Shown: positions 1 through 8,948 of the stretch, piece by piece | Layout: each line of letters starts with the position of its first letter | Numbering within the stretch: the first letter of the stretch is position 1 | DNA from: Filimonas zeae | GTDB lineage: Bacteria; Bacteroidota; Bacteroidia; Chitinophagales; Chitinophagaceae | Length of the DNA: 64,000 bases | Direction: 5' to 3' | NCBI RefSeq assembly: GCF_014641615.1 | Contig: NZ_BMIB01000003.1 | Span: 496,001 to 560,000 of the forward strand | The notes under the pieces: generated by a model | Databases searched by the model: none | Told to the model about the DNA's origin: nothing | The model's input: the letters and a program-made list of their open reading frames with translations, nothing else | Position numbers and translations under genes: made by a program

Positions 1-1
1 T

Positions 2-190
2 GGTTATGTTAAAAAACGTAGAGATAAGTTTTTTAGTGAAATTTCGATTAATGAGCAAAGTTGGATTAATTCTGTGCAGATTGCATTGCAAGAGTATTTT
101 ACTCTTTTTGAAGAATGCTTGATATATAATAAAAATGATACGTATTCTCGATATTTGGAAATATGGGATGCTATTAGGGGAGCAGGATAG
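2..190 (+). CDS. C-terminal end of an unknown protein (partial)
   Basis: An open frame runs in from the window edge and closes with TAG at 188-190, giving 62 residues rich in Lys, Tyr, Asn and Ile. Codon use is strongly AT-biased compared with the genes that follow, which suggests acquired DNA. No domain is recognisable. The start lies outside the window. The stop codon is embedded in the direct-repeat sequence TAGTGTACA that recurs 66 bp further on. Confidence 0.5.
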   Translation, partial: GYVKKRRDKFFSEISINEQSWINSVQIALQEYFTLFEECLIYNKNDTYSRYLEIWDAIRGAG

Positions 191-269
191 TGTACACTGC
201 AACGTCTACACCATTTTTAAAGGGTATTGAGAAGATTCGGTAAAGGATTTGGGTAGTGTACAGAACGTC
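188..269. repeat. Pair of short direct repeats TAGTGTACA...AACGTC
   Basis: TAGTGTACA followed by AACGTC occurs at 188-206 and again at 254-269, 66 bp apart. The first copy also contains the palindrome AGTGTACACT (189-198). The element could be an operator pair or the scar of a small insertion; the sequence does not decide. Confidence 0.4.
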
Positions 270-288
270 ACCTGAATGAAAAAACAAA

Positions 289-323
289 CAAAACCATTCC
301 GTAATTGGGATGGCTTTGTCTTT
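289..323 (+). terminator. Possible terminator hairpin
   Basis: CCATTCC (294-300) pairs with GGGATGG (307-313) around a 6-nt loop, with one G-T wobble, and the outer CAAA/TTTG can extend the stem. It is followed by a T-rich tract. It lies about 100 bp downstream of the partial gene that ends at 190. Confidence 0.4.
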
Positions 324-347
324 GGTAGGGGCATGTTAAGAATAGAG

Positions 348-368
348 AGGGCGGGGAGCCCTTTTTTT
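348..368 (+). terminator. Short hairpin with T-run
   Basis: AGGGC (348-352) pairs with GCCCT (358-362) around GGGGA and is followed immediately by TTTTTT. It is a minimal intrinsic terminator. Which transcript it ends is unclear. Confidence 0.4.
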
Positions 369-702
369 ATTTCTTGGGTGCGGGTATAAAACTATTCAGA
401 AGCATCGTTGTGTAGTCTAAGCAGTAGGGGCAGCGAATTTACTTGTCTGCAGTACTTATACTGCGTCCATGGAATAGACTATATATAACTGGCCGAATGC
501 TTACTTGCTACTGGTAAATAATTGAAAACAGATGGTGGGAAAAGCAAACAGCAGCATTTGTCTTGAGCAATTTATAAAACAAGCGTAGGTAACAGGCAAG
601 AATAAGAAGAGGAAACTTATCGTGGCTTCTATTGGGAATCCTTCGCTTCCCCACAGTATACCACCCCCGCCAGCTATCCATGTTTTGCGCTAACTTCACC
701 CT

Positions 703-1749
703 ATGAACAAAGAAGCTATGGAGTTAGGCATCAGTACCTTTGGTGAGGTTACCCCCGACGGGCTTTCCGGTAATGCCATTAACGCTCATCTGCGTATGCA
801 GGAGCTGATAGCAGAGGCAAAATTGGCCGATGAGGTGGGGTTGGATGTATTTGCGCTGGGCGAGCATCACCGCCCGGATTATGTTATCTCTGCACCTGAA
901 GTAGCACTGGCAGCTATTGCCGCGGTTACCAAACATATAAAATTGTCCAGTTCGGTTACCGTACTCAGTTCGGCCGATCCGGTACGTACGTATCAGAATT
1001 TTGCTACGTTAGATCTGGTGTCTAACGGGCGGGCGGAGATAATGGCGGGCAGGGGCTCGTTTATTGAATCGTTTCCGTTGTTTGGCTATCACCTGAACGA
1101 GTATGATGAACTGTTTACGGAGAAGCTGGATATGCTGTTGCAGATTATTAAGGAAGAAAAGATTTCCTGGAAGGGGCAGTTTCGTGCTCCTTTACACAAC
1201 CAGGGTATTTACCCCCGCACCCTGCAGGATCAGTTGCCGGTATGGATTGCCGTAGGCGGCACGCCTGCATCGGCAGTAAGGGCGGGTACGCTTAACCTGC
1301 CTATGACGGTGGCTATGCTGGGCGGTAAGCCTGCGCAGTTTGTGCCTTTTATTGAGTTGTTTCGCAATGCGGCGGAAAAAGCAGGGCATAACGTAGAGTT
1401 ATTGCAGCTGGCAGCTAACGGGCATATGTATATTGCGGAAGATGCAGAGCAGGCGGCAGATGAGTTCTGGCCTACCTATAGCAAAATGATGAACCGTATT
1501 GGGAAAGAAAGAGGCTGGCAGCCTATTACCCGGGAACAATATGAATACATGCGTTTGCCGGATGGGCCTTTGTTTGTAGGTAGTCCGCAACAGATTGTTG
1601 ATAAGATATTGTATGTACATGGGCTGTTTAAAAACACCCGTTTTCTGGCGCAGACTATTGCAGGGGATATTCCGCACGAAAAGCTGCTGCGGTCTATTGA
1701 GTTGTTTGGTAAGGAGGTGGCTCCGGCAGTAAGAAGCGCTACGGCATAA
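703..1749 (+). CDS. LLM-class flavin-dependent oxidoreductase
   Basis: A 348-residue luciferase-like monooxygenase family protein, expected to use reduced flavin for an oxidation whose substrate is unknown. Seen in the sequence: the N-terminal ISTFGE strand, the GLDVFALGEHHRPDY region typical of the family's TIM barrel, and the segment AEIMAGRGSFIESFPLFG near residues 113-130 that lines the flavin site. Length is normal. An alternative start is the in-frame Met at 718. It stands alone and is closed by a strong hairpin shared with the convergent hydrolase gene. The family call is firm; the substrate is not predictable. Confidence 0.85.
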   Translation: MNKEAMELGISTFGEVTPDGLSGNAINAHLRMQELIAEAKLADEVGLDVFALGEHHRPDYVISAPEVALAAIAAVTKHIKLSSSVTVLSSADPVRTYQNFATLDLVSNGRAEIMAGRGSFIESFPLFGYHLNEYDELFTEKLDMLLQIIKEEKISWKGQFRAPLHNQGIYPRTLQDQLPVWIAVGGTPASAVRAGTLNLPMTVAMLGGKPAQFVPFIELFRNAAEKAGHNVELLQLAANGHMYIAEDAEQAADEFWPTYSKMMNRIGKERGWQPITREQYEYMRLPDGPLFVGSPQQIVDKILYVHGLFKNTRFLAQTIAGDIPHEKLLRSIELFGKEVAPAVRSATA

Positions 1750-1760
1750 GCTATAAAAAG

Positions 1761-1788
1761 AAAGTCCGGCACCAGTGCCGGACTTTTC
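1761..1788. terminator. Bidirectional terminator
   Basis: AAAGTCCGGCAC (1761-1772) and its complement (1775-1786) form a near-perfect stem with A-run and T-run flanks. It lies between two genes that converge on it (ends at 1749 and 1797), so it can end both transcripts. Confidence 0.85.
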
Positions 1789-1796
1789 ATTGGGCT

Positions 1797-2702
1797 TCAG
1801 ACCCTTTCCCCTACGATATTGTTAAAGGCACCCACCGGCTGCAACGCAGGTTCTCCGGGGGCTACGCCTGAAACAATAAAACCGGTAAGATCTTTATTCA
1901 GAATATCCTTGTTGGTAAAAAACAATCCATGCGGCTCGCCGGCGTATACCACATACTGCGCATCCGGCAGCAGGTTGGCAGTACAGTTTCCACTGGCTTC
2001 AATAGGCACTGTTTTATCGTTATCTCCATGTATAATCAGAGTAGGCACGTTAATGGCTTTTATATCCTGCCTGAAATCGGTAGTGGAAAATGAAATGGCG
2101 CATTGTTGTGTAGCAATGGGCGAAGCCAGTGCTGCCAGTGTGCGGTAGTGCTCCAGCATAGGGGTGCTTACGGGATGGTTCAGCAACGTTACGCCAAAGA
2201 ACTTTTTGCCAAAGTCGTCCAGAAAATTAATGCGGTCTTTTTTCATTTCGTCCAGCATTTCGTCAAATACTGCTTTATTTACTCCGTCGGGGTTATCGGC
2301 CGTTTTCAGCATATAGGGGGTAACAGCGCTTATCAGTACGGCTTTGGCTATGCGTTCGCCGCCGTATTTGCCAAAATACCGGGCTACTTCGCCACCGCCC
2401 ATAGAAAAGCCAACCAATACCACGTTCTGCAGGTCCAGTTGTGTAATAAGGGCATATAAATCACTGGTAAGTGTATCATAGTCGTAACCGGTAAGCGGAC
2501 GGGACGATTTACCAAAACCTCTTCTGTCGTAGGTAATGCAACGGAAACCTTCTTTTACCAACTCCGTTACCTGGTATTCCCACATATCGCCACACAGCGG
2601 CCATCCATGTATAAACACAATGGGCTGCCCGGTGCCTAAATCTTCATAATGTATATGTACTTCTTCTTTTTCTACAGGACTGATGATTTTAATAAAGCTC
2701 AT
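1797..2702 (-). CDS. Alpha/beta hydrolase (haloperoxidase/esterase type)
   Basis: A 301-residue cytoplasmic alpha/beta hydrolase. The oxyanion segment IHGWPLCGDMW is at about 31-41, the nucleophile elbow GFSMGG has Ser100, the acid lies in HGDND (226-229 region), and the catalytic His is His258 in GEPHGLF. Spacing and the HGWPLCGDMW motif are those of the non-heme chloroperoxidase / aryl esterase group. Substrate unknown. Transcribed alone, convergent with the oxidoreductase gene. Confidence 0.85.
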   Translation of the reverse strand: MSFIKIISPVEKEEVHIHYEDLGTGQPIVFIHGWPLCGDMWEYQVTELVKEGFRCITYDRRGFGKSSRPLTGYDYDTLTSDLYALITQLDLQNVVLVGFSMGGGEVARYFGKYGGERIAKAVLISAVTPYMLKTADNPDGVNKAVFDEMLDEMKKDRINFLDDFGKKFFGVTLLNHPVSTPMLEHYRTLAALASPIATQQCAISFSTTDFRQDIKAINVPTLIIHGDNDKTVPIEASGNCTANLLPDAQYVVYAGEPHGLFFTNKDILNKDLTGFIVSGVAPGEPALQPVGAFNNIVGERV

Positions 2703-2904
2703 AACAAATTGGTTTTATGTGTTACGGATAAATATGCTGCAAGCGCTTAAAAAAGCATACCAGGGCAAACAGTTACAGCATTCAAACGCCAAACGCATCA
2801 AAATGTCAACAGTGGGTAAGGGTTGGGGTTTAAATGGGGCATCAACAGCTTAAATAATACGGCGATTGGTTAACAATGTATCAGTATACAAAGCGGTTGC
2901 CTTC

Positions 2905-2912
2905 TATTTTTG
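2905..2912 (+). promoter_or_regulatory. Bacteroidota -7 element before alpha-galactosidase
   Basis: TATTTTTG matches TAnnTTTG and ends 24 bp before the ATG at 2937, a usual leader length. No clear -33 TTTG is found at the normal spacing. Confidence 0.45.
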
Positions 2913-2936
2913 ATACACTAAAAACAAGCTGCCGGT

Positions 2937-4199
2937 ATGAAGCTGTTACGAACAGGTAAAAAATGGAAAAACACAGGCATGGCGCTGCTGCTGGGCATGG
3001 TTACCGGTAATATGGCGTATGCGCAGGGTAATAATTATGTACAGGATTATACCAAATATCCGGGGCTGGCTTTAACGCCGCCAATGGGCTGGAACAGCTG
3101 GAACAAGTTTGCCTGCAATGTAAGTGAAGACCTGATTAAACAAATGGCCGATGCCATGGTGGCTTCTGGTATGAAGGAAGCTGGTTATACCTATATTAAT
3201 ATTGATGACTGCTGGCATGGCGATAGAGACAGCCTGGGTTTTATTCATCCGGATGCTAAACGTTTCCCATCTGGTATGAAGGCGCTGGCTGATTATATAC
3301 ATGCAAAGGGGTTAAAGCTGGGTGTGTATTCCGATGCGGGCTCGCAAACCTGCGGTGGCCGCCCCGGCAGCAGGGGGTACGAGTTTCAGGATGCGCTTAC
3401 CTATGCTTCCTGGGGTGTGGATTACCTGAAATACGATTGGTGTAATACCGAAGGGCTGAAAGCAGAAGGTGCTTATAAAACCATTACTGCTGCGTTGAAA
3501 AGGGCAGGCCGCCCGGTGGTGCTGAGTATTTGTGAATGGGGTAACGATCAGCCCTGGGCCTGGGGGCAAAACGTAGGGCACCTGTGGCGTACCACCGGAG
3601 ATATTTATAATTGTTTTGATTGTATAGAAGACCATGGCACCTGGAAGTCGTTTGGGGTAATGCAGATACTGGATAAGCAGGAAGGATTGCGTAAGTATGC
3701 CGGCCCCGGCCACTGGAACGATCCTGATATGCTGGAGATTGGTAACGGAGCGTTAACACCGGGTGAAGACCGCGCGCATTTTACTATGTGGGCTATGCTG
3801 GCTGCACCACTGATTGCAGGTAATGATCTGCGTAGCATGTCAGCTGCTACCCGTGAGGTACTTACCAATAAAGCGGTAATAGCTATCAGTCAGGATACGA
3901 TGGGCGTACAGGGCTTTCGCGGTGTTAAAAAAGACAGTCTCGAAATCTGGTTCCGGCCGTTAAGCAAAGGGGAGTGGGCGGTATGTTTTTTAAACCGTTC
4001 AAAACTGCCGGCAACGGTAGATTACCATTGGAAACAGAGGCCTGTAAAAGACCCGGACTTTGGGTATGAACTAAATGCCGCAGCCACTGGCTATACATTA
4101 TACAATGTATGGACAAAGAAGCTGCAAGGCAGCACTGCGCAAACATTACATGCAGTAATTCCGCCGCGCGATGTGCTGGTATTCCGGCTTCAACCCTAA
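2937..4199 (+). CDS. Exported GH27 alpha-galactosidase
   Basis: A 420-residue retaining glycoside hydrolase that removes terminal alpha-galactose from oligosaccharides or plant galactans. A signal peptide ends near residue 29 (NMAYAQ). The family 27 landmarks are in order: TPPMGWNSWN (47-56), NIDDCW (88-93), YSDAG (131-135), nucleophile Asp167 in YLKYDWC, and acid/base Asp222 in WRTTGDI. HWNDPDML follows, and the C-terminal beta-domain runs from about residue 310. Secretion suggests periplasmic or surface action. It is followed by its own terminator and then by an exported esterase gene with its own promoter, so the two are neighbours rather than one operon. Confidence 0.93.
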   Translation: MKLLRTGKKWKNTGMALLLGMVTGNMAYAQGNNYVQDYTKYPGLALTPPMGWNSWNKFACNVSEDLIKQMADAMVASGMKEAGYTYINIDDCWHGDRDSLGFIHPDAKRFPSGMKALADYIHAKGLKLGVYSDAGSQTCGGRPGSRGYEFQDALTYASWGVDYLKYDWCNTEGLKAEGAYKTITAALKRAGRPVVLSICEWGNDQPWAWGQNVGHLWRTTGDIYNCFDCIEDHGTWKSFGVMQILDKQEGLRKYAGPGHWNDPDMLEIGNGALTPGEDRAHFTMWAMLAAPLIAGNDLRSMSAATREVLTNKAVIAISQDTMGVQGFRGVKKDSLEIWFRPLSKGEWAVCFLNRSKLPATVDYHWKQRPVKDPDFGYELNAAATGYTLYNVWTKKLQGSTAQTLHAVIPPRDVLVFRLQP

Positions 4200-4237
4200 A
4201 ATTATAAGCATCAGGAAAGTGCAAGGGTAGAGGAATG

Positions 4238-4265
4238 GCGCTCCTTTTTAACGGGGCGCTTTTTT
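4238..4265 (+). terminator. Terminator after alpha-galactosidase
   Basis: GCGCTCC (4238-4244) pairs with GGGGCGC (4253-4259), with one wobble, and is followed by TTTTTT. It lies 39 bp after the stop codon. Confidence 0.75.
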
Positions 4266-4266
4266 A

Positions 4267-4297
4267 TTGGTGGTGGGGTGGCGGGGTATTACATTTG
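4267..4297 (+). promoter_or_regulatory. Promoter of the carboxylesterase gene
   Basis: TTG at 4267-4269 lies 20 bp before TACATTTG (4290-4297), which matches the -33/-7 promoter of Bacteroidota. The ATG at 4324 is 26 bp further down. Confidence 0.6.
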
Positions 4298-4323
4298 TAG
4301 TGTTGCTCACGTAAACCAACGAC

Positions 4324-5949
4324 ATGAAAAAACTCTACCTCGCTATCGTTTTGCTTGCCCCTGCTTCTCTGTTATTTTCCCAATCGGCTCCCATACAAAT
4401 AACCACAGCCACCGGCATGGTGGAAGGTGTGCGGGAGAAGAGCGGCATCCGCTCATTCAAAGGCATTCCCTTTGCTGCGCCGCCTGTAGGCAAACTGCGG
4501 TGGAAAGCGCCGCAACCTGTAAAACCCTGGGCAGGTATACGCAAAGCCGGCCATTTTGAAGCAAAGCCTATGCAGGCCAATGTATTTGGCGACATGAATT
4601 CCCGTTCTGAGGGTATGAGTGAAGATTGTTTATACCTGAACGTGTGGGCGCCTGCGGGTAAAGGGCCTTATCCGGTGCTGGTATACTTTTACGGTGGTGG
4701 ATTTATTGCCGGCGATGCCTCGGAACCCCGGTACGATGGCGAAAGCATGGCACAGCATGGTATAGTAGCAGTTACCGTTAATTACCGGCTGGGTGTGTTT
4801 GGTTTTCTGGCCCATGCTGAGCTGAGTGCGGAAGCGCCTTACAAGGCATCGGGTAATTACGGGTTGTTAGACCAGGCTGCTGCACTGCAATGGGTTAAAA
4901 AAAACATCAATGTATTTGGCGGCGATGCCGCTAAAATTACCATAGCCGGCGAGTCTGCCGGTTCTATTTCTGTAAGTGCGCAAATGGCTTCTCCCTTATC
5001 TAAAAATCTGCTGGCAGGCGCTATTGGCGAAAGTGGTTCTATACTGGGGGCTTTATCTGCTGTGCCTTTGCAGCAGGGCGAAGATGCGGGCAAACAGTTT
5101 GCGCAAAGCGCAGGCGTTACCTCGTTAACGGCTTTGCGTAATATGTGTGCAGATTCGTTGCTGAACGTTTCTATGAAGTTTGGCCCTTATCGTTTTTCTC
5201 CTACTATAGATGGCTATTTTTTTCCGGAAAATCCTTTTGCTATTTATGCCTCCGGCAAGCAGGCACAGGTGCCGCTGCTGGCGGGGTGGAATAATGAAGA
5301 AATGAATTACCGCATGGTACTGGGTAACGAAAAGCCCAACGTGGCTGCCTATAAGCAGGCATTGCAGCGTTTATACGGCGCAGAAGCAGACAACGCTTTT
5401 CTGCATTATCCGGCAGCTGACGATGCTGCGGTAGAAGCAGCAGCTACGGCACTGGCGGGCGATCGCTTTATTGCGTGGAGTACCTGGAAGTGGGTGGATG
5501 TACACAGTAAAACAGCGCAGAAACCGGTGTATCGTTATTACTACGCAAAACCACGCCCGGCTATGACGCCCGAAATGGGCAATGCTACACCAGGCCTGGC
5601 GGGAGGTGTACAGAAGGCAACCGCGGCGGCTAAACCACCTGCTGCTACCGGGGCCGTTCACTCCGCAGAAATAGAATATGCTATGGGTAACCTGGCTTCT
5701 AATAAAGTATATGCATGGACGGCGGACGATTATACCGTATCGCGTACTATGCAGGCTTATTTTGTCAATTTTATCAAAACAGGTAATCCTACACCTGCTA
5801 CCAGTAACTATGCCGTATGGCCTGCGGTGGTGCCGGGCAAACCCTCACCCGTAATGCACCTGAATGTACAATCGCAGGTGAAAACTGAGCCGGAGGCGCT
5901 TTTTTTACGGTATCAGTGGCTGGATAAGCAGCAGATGACGGGCAAATAA
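4324..5949 (+). CDS. Exported type-B carboxylesterase
   Basis: A 541-residue esterase of the carboxylesterase/cholinesterase family. The signal peptide ends at about residue 20 (SLLFSQ). Seen: the family opening IRSFKGIPFAAPPVG, the oxyanion hole YFYGGGF, the EDCLYLNVW signature near residue 100, the nucleophile Ser211 in GESAGS, the Glu region AGWNNEE, and the catalytic His in GAVHSAEIEYAMG. A Thr/Ala/Lys-rich stretch just before the His looks like a loop insertion. It may remove acyl or aryl groups from plant polymers, given the alpha-galactosidase beside it; that role is inference. Confidence 0.9.
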   Translation: MKKLYLAIVLLAPASLLFSQSAPIQITTATGMVEGVREKSGIRSFKGIPFAAPPVGKLRWKAPQPVKPWAGIRKAGHFEAKPMQANVFGDMNSRSEGMSEDCLYLNVWAPAGKGPYPVLVYFYGGGFIAGDASEPRYDGESMAQHGIVAVTVNYRLGVFGFLAHAELSAEAPYKASGNYGLLDQAAALQWVKKNINVFGGDAAKITIAGESAGSISVSAQMASPLSKNLLAGAIGESGSILGALSAVPLQQGEDAGKQFAQSAGVTSLTALRNMCADSLLNVSMKFGPYRFSPTIDGYFFPENPFAIYASGKQAQVPLLAGWNNEEMNYRMVLGNEKPNVAAYKQALQRLYGAEADNAFLHYPAADDAAVEAAATALAGDRFIAWSTWKWVDVHSKTAQKPVYRYYYAKPRPAMTPEMGNATPGLAGGVQKATAAAKPPAATGAVHSAEIEYAMGNLASNKVYAWTADDYTVSRTMQAYFVNFIKTGNPTPATSNYAVWPAVVPGKPSPVMHLNVQSQVKTEPEALFLRYQWLDKQQMTGK

Positions 5950-5956
5950 AAAATTA

Positions 5957-5990
5957 CCCGCACCTTTTGCAAAGTGCGGGCATCTTTTAA
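5957..5990. terminator. Terminator after carboxylesterase
   Basis: CCCGCAC (5957-5963) pairs with GTGCGGG (5974-5980) around a 10-nt loop, followed by a T-rich tail. It lies 8 bp after the stop. Confidence 0.75.
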
Positions 5991-6110
5991 CTATAAAAAT
6001 AAAACCAGGCACTTTACGCAAACAGTAGTTTTTCGTAAAGTTGCTTATTAGTGTATTAATCGGTGAATATCCCCTAAAAAACGACAAATAAACTGTTTAC
6101 AACCAATACC

Positions 6111-6887
6111 ATGAAACAACCTTATACTATCCCGGAAGGGCGCTATCCGTTTGTTCTTTCGGGAGGCGGCGCAAGGGGATATGCCCATTTGGGGGTGCTG
6201 AAAGCCTTTGAAGAGCGAAATATTTTTCCTGAAGCCATTGCGGCTACCAGTTCCGGTTCTATTATAGCGGCTTTTATCTGCGATGGGTATAGTGCCGATG
6301 AAGCCTATGCCATTGCCCGGCAGAATAAAATGGAGTTGAGCATGCAGCTGAAAAACTGGCCTGCGGGTATCATGTCGCTTAAATCGGTAGAAGACCTGTT
6401 AAAGCGGTATTTGCGAAGCACCACTTTTGAGCAGATGCGTTTACCCTTCCATATCACCGCCACCAATTTTCAGAACGGGCAACGGGCGGTTTTCAGCAAA
6501 GGGCCGGTTATTCCTGCTATTCTGGCGGCATCCAGCATTCCTATTTTATTGCCACCGGTTGAAATAGAAGGCATTCCCTATGTAGATGGCGGTTTAAGCG
6601 GCAACCTGCCTGTAGAACCGCTGCTGCCTGATTATGAGCAGATTATAGGTGTGCACGTAAACCCGATAGCGCCCTGGAATGCGGCTGCCGGTATAAGAGC
6701 CAATGTAGAACGTACGTTAAACATGGCCATTAACGCCCCCGTGGCAGCCAGCGCCGGATTGTGTACCTGGTATATTGAGCCCAGAGCGTTGCTGGAATAC
6801 CGGGTGTTTGACTTTAAAAAGTTTGAAGCTATTTACAACATAGGACTGGAATATACCCGCGGGCTGTTGCAGACTGCACCGGTGTAA
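6111..6887 (+). CDS. Patatin-like phospholipase
   Basis: A 258-residue cytoplasmic patatin-family lipid acyl hydrolase. The oxyanion motif GGGARGYAHLG is at 18-28, the nucleophile Ser47 sits in ATSSGS, and the catalytic Asp159 is in VDGGLSGNLP. The elbow begins with Ala instead of the usual Gly (A-T-S-S-G), a mild deviation. No signal peptide is present. The downstream dicarboxylate carrier starts 18 bp later on the same strand, so the two may share a transcript, although a promoter-like TATATTTA sits between them. Confidence 0.88.
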   Translation: MKQPYTIPEGRYPFVLSGGGARGYAHLGVLKAFEERNIFPEAIAATSSGSIIAAFICDGYSADEAYAIARQNKMELSMQLKNWPAGIMSLKSVEDLLKRYLRSTTFEQMRLPFHITATNFQNGQRAVFSKGPVIPAILAASSIPILLPPVEIEGIPYVDGGLSGNLPVEPLLPDYEQIIGVHVNPIAPWNAAAGIRANVERTLNMAINAPVAASAGLCTWYIEPRALLEYRVFDFKKFEAIYNIGLEYTRGLLQTAPV

Positions 6888-6905
6888 ATAGTTATATTTA
6901 CCTGC

Positions 6906-8186
6906 ATGATCAAAACTATCTTCTCTCACCTGACTGTGCAGGTGATTATTGCCATACTTGCCGGCATAGCCTGCGGCTTCTTTTTTCCCGGTTTTGCGCC
7001 TTACGCTAAACTACTGAGCAGCACGTTCATTAACATGATCAGCATGCTGATTGTACCGGTTATCTTTTTTACCATTGTGCTGGGTATTGCCCGTATGAGC
7101 GATGTAAAAAAGGTAGGCAGGGTAGGCGGCAAAGCCATCCTGTATTTTGAAGTAGTTACCACCATAGCCATTATTATAGGGTTGGTTACCGCTAACCTGA
7201 TGCAACCGGGCAAAGGCGTAGTACCCACCACGGGCGGTAAAACTATTCCGGGTATTGCCACTGCTGAAAAAATTAACTGGGCTGAGTTTCTTACGCACAT
7301 CGTGCCGCACAATGTTTTTGAATCTTTTACCAAAGGCGATATACTGCAGATTCTGTTTTTTGCCATTCTGTTTGGTTTTGGGGTAAGCAAGCTGGGTAGT
7401 ACCGGTGCCTCCCTTATAGCCACCTTTGAAAAAATAGCGCAGGTGCTGTTTAATATGATGAAGGTGGTAATGAAAGTGGCGCCCATTGGAGCTTTTGGCG
7501 GCATGGCTTATACTATTGGTACTTACGGCCTGCATACTTTACTGCCCATGGGTAAAATTATGCTTACGGTATATCTTACCTGTATCTTCTTCATCTTTGG
7601 TGTGCTCAATGCTATCTGCCGGTACTATCGTTTCAGTTTGTGGCAGTATCTTAAATTTATCCGCGAAGAAATACTGGTGGTGCTGGGCACTTCCTCCTCC
7701 GAGTCTGTGCTACCGGCTATGATTAGTAAAATGGAAAAATTCGGTTGCTCGCGGTCGGTAGTGGGCCTGGTAATTCCTACAGGTTATTCCTTTAATCTGG
7801 ATGGAACTTCCATTTATCTGGCAGTAGCACTGGTGTTTCTTACCCAGGTGTTTCAGGTGCCTATGGGTTTTGAGCAGCAGCTGACAGCTATGGCCGTGCT
7901 GATGGTAATGAGTAAGGGGGCGGCCGGGGTTACTGGCAGTGGGTTTATAGTACTTAGTTCTACCTTATCGGCTATGCATATTATGCCGGTAGAAAATGTA
8001 GCTATACTGCTGGGGGTAGACCGGTTTATGAGTGAAGCACGGGCTATTACCAATATGATAGGCAATGGTATTGCTGCTGTTGTAATTGCAAAAAGTGAAA
8101 ATGAATTTGACGGGCAGGCCTACCAACTGGCAATAGCCGGTGATAAAAAAGACTTACTTCTTCACGAAAGTGAAACCAGGCAATAA
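6906..8186 (+). CDS. dctA: C4-dicarboxylate:cation symporter, DctA type
   Basis: A 426-residue inner-membrane carrier of the dicarboxylate/amino acid:cation symporter family, expected to import succinate, fumarate or malate with cations. The HP1 serine motif TSSSESVLP, the TM7 motif NLDGTSIY (the DctA form, not NMDGT of glutamate carriers), GVTGSGFIVL in HP2, and DRFMSEARAITN in TM8 are all present. Length is normal. The last 33 bp overlap the 3' end of the convergent minus-strand gene. An aspartate or glutamate specificity cannot be fully excluded from sequence. Confidence 0.85.
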   Translation: MIKTIFSHLTVQVIIAILAGIACGFFFPGFAPYAKLLSSTFINMISMLIVPVIFFTIVLGIARMSDVKKVGRVGGKAILYFEVVTTIAIIIGLVTANLMQPGKGVVPTTGGKTIPGIATAEKINWAEFLTHIVPHNVFESFTKGDILQILFFAILFGFGVSKLGSTGASLIATFEKIAQVLFNMMKVVMKVAPIGAFGGMAYTIGTYGLHTLLPMGKIMLTVYLTCIFFIFGVLNAICRYYRFSLWQYLKFIREEILVVLGTSSSESVLPAMISKMEKFGCSRSVVGLVIPTGYSFNLDGTSIYLAVALVFLTQVFQVPMGFEQQLTAMAVLMVMSKGAAGVTGSGFIVLSSTLSAMHIMPVENVAILLGVDRFMSEARAITNMIGNGIAAVVIAKSENEFDGQAYQLAIAGDKKDLLLHESETRQ

Positions 8187-8771
8187 CAGCTCCTGTGCCA
8201 ACGCAACATCTGCATGTGGCTCCTGGCGTTTGTGCCATATTCTTTCCACACTGCGGAAAGCCAGTAAGCGGTACAGTGCATTTTCATCCAGACTGCTGAT
8301 TTCCCTGTCTTTCAGGTTTTGCTGATAGTGCTGATACAGCGAGCTGTAAAAGCTGGTAAGCTGTGCATTACGCAGCCACTCGGGCAACACCGAAAAACCG
8401 GTAGTACGGTAAAAAGCTTCCCGTACCAGCATTTCTTCCGGTTGGGTTTTACCGTATACAAACCAGGCATAATAAAATGCCACCAGCGATGCCAGCGCTA
8501 CCGGAATTAACCAGGGCAGGTTTGTTACATTGGCTGCACTGGCAGCTACAGCAAAAAAGGCAATTACGGTTACTATGGCACGCAATAAAATAGCGGTAAC
8601 GCTTACGGGTACTATGTTCAGTTCAATACCTCTTCTACCCGCAACAGTTACCTCTGTAACCAGAAAGGATGAGGGAATGGCAATAGGAATGAAAAAAGCA
8701 ACCACTTTAGATTCCACCCACTGATGGTTCTGTGTTTTTACGTGTCCTGAATAGGTTGATCCGAAAATCAT
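8154..8771 (-). CDS. Membrane protein of unknown function
   Basis: A 205-residue protein with three likely hydrophobic segments (about 24-40, 62-80 and 84-106), followed by a soluble C-terminal half rich in charged and aromatic residues. No family is recognised. Its 3' end overlaps the last 33 bp of the dicarboxylate carrier gene on the other strand, with no terminator between, so the two transcripts may overlap at their ends. Confidence 0.7.
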   Translation of the reverse strand: MIFGSTYSGHVKTQNHQWVESKVVAFFIPIAIPSSFLVTEVTVAGRRGIELNIVPVSVTAILLRAIVTVIAFFAVAASAANVTNLPWLIPVALASLVAFYYAWFVYGKTQPEEMLVREAFYRTTGFSVLPEWLRNAQLTSFYSSLYQHYQQNLKDREISSLDENALYRLLAFRSVERIWHKRQEPHADVALAQELLLPGFTFVKK

Positions 8772-8884
8772 GATAATGGCATTTGGTTAGGGGATACAAA
8801 TTTTTATAAAATTAATCGTATAATAATATGCAGCATCAAAAGCTGCTTCAGGGGCGGGGCCTTAAACCAGGGGAGTTGCCAAAA

Positions 8885-8928
8885 AAACAAACCGCTGTAA
8901 TCACCTGTTTTACTGGTGATTACAGCGG
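8885..8928 (-). terminator. Terminator of the NicO-like gene
   Basis: A perfect 14-bp stem, CCGCTGTAATCACC (8892-8905) with its complement (8915-8928), is followed on the minus strand by TTTGTTTTTTT. It lies 20 bp after the minus-strand stop at 8949. Confidence 0.85.
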
Positions 8929-8948
8929 GGTATTCGTTTACAAGGCCA

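Larger units (their letters stand above)
191..702. other. Gene-free stretch, 512 bp
   Basis: No convincing gene is seen on either strand. A 63-codon frame on the minus strand (508-699) has no recognisable motif, no promoter-like sequence and unusual composition, so it was not called. The stretch holds the second direct repeat and two hairpins, annotated separately. Confidence 0.6.

Noticed and set aside
508..699. 63-codon frame on the minus strand upstream of the first oxidoreductase
   Set aside because: No recognised domain, no promoter, odd composition, and it reads into the start of the divergent gene; most likely chance.
3255..3268. AAACGTTT core in the alpha-galactosidase gene as a second LacI-type site
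   Set aside because: Its flanks are not symmetric and it lies within coding sequence; expected by chance.
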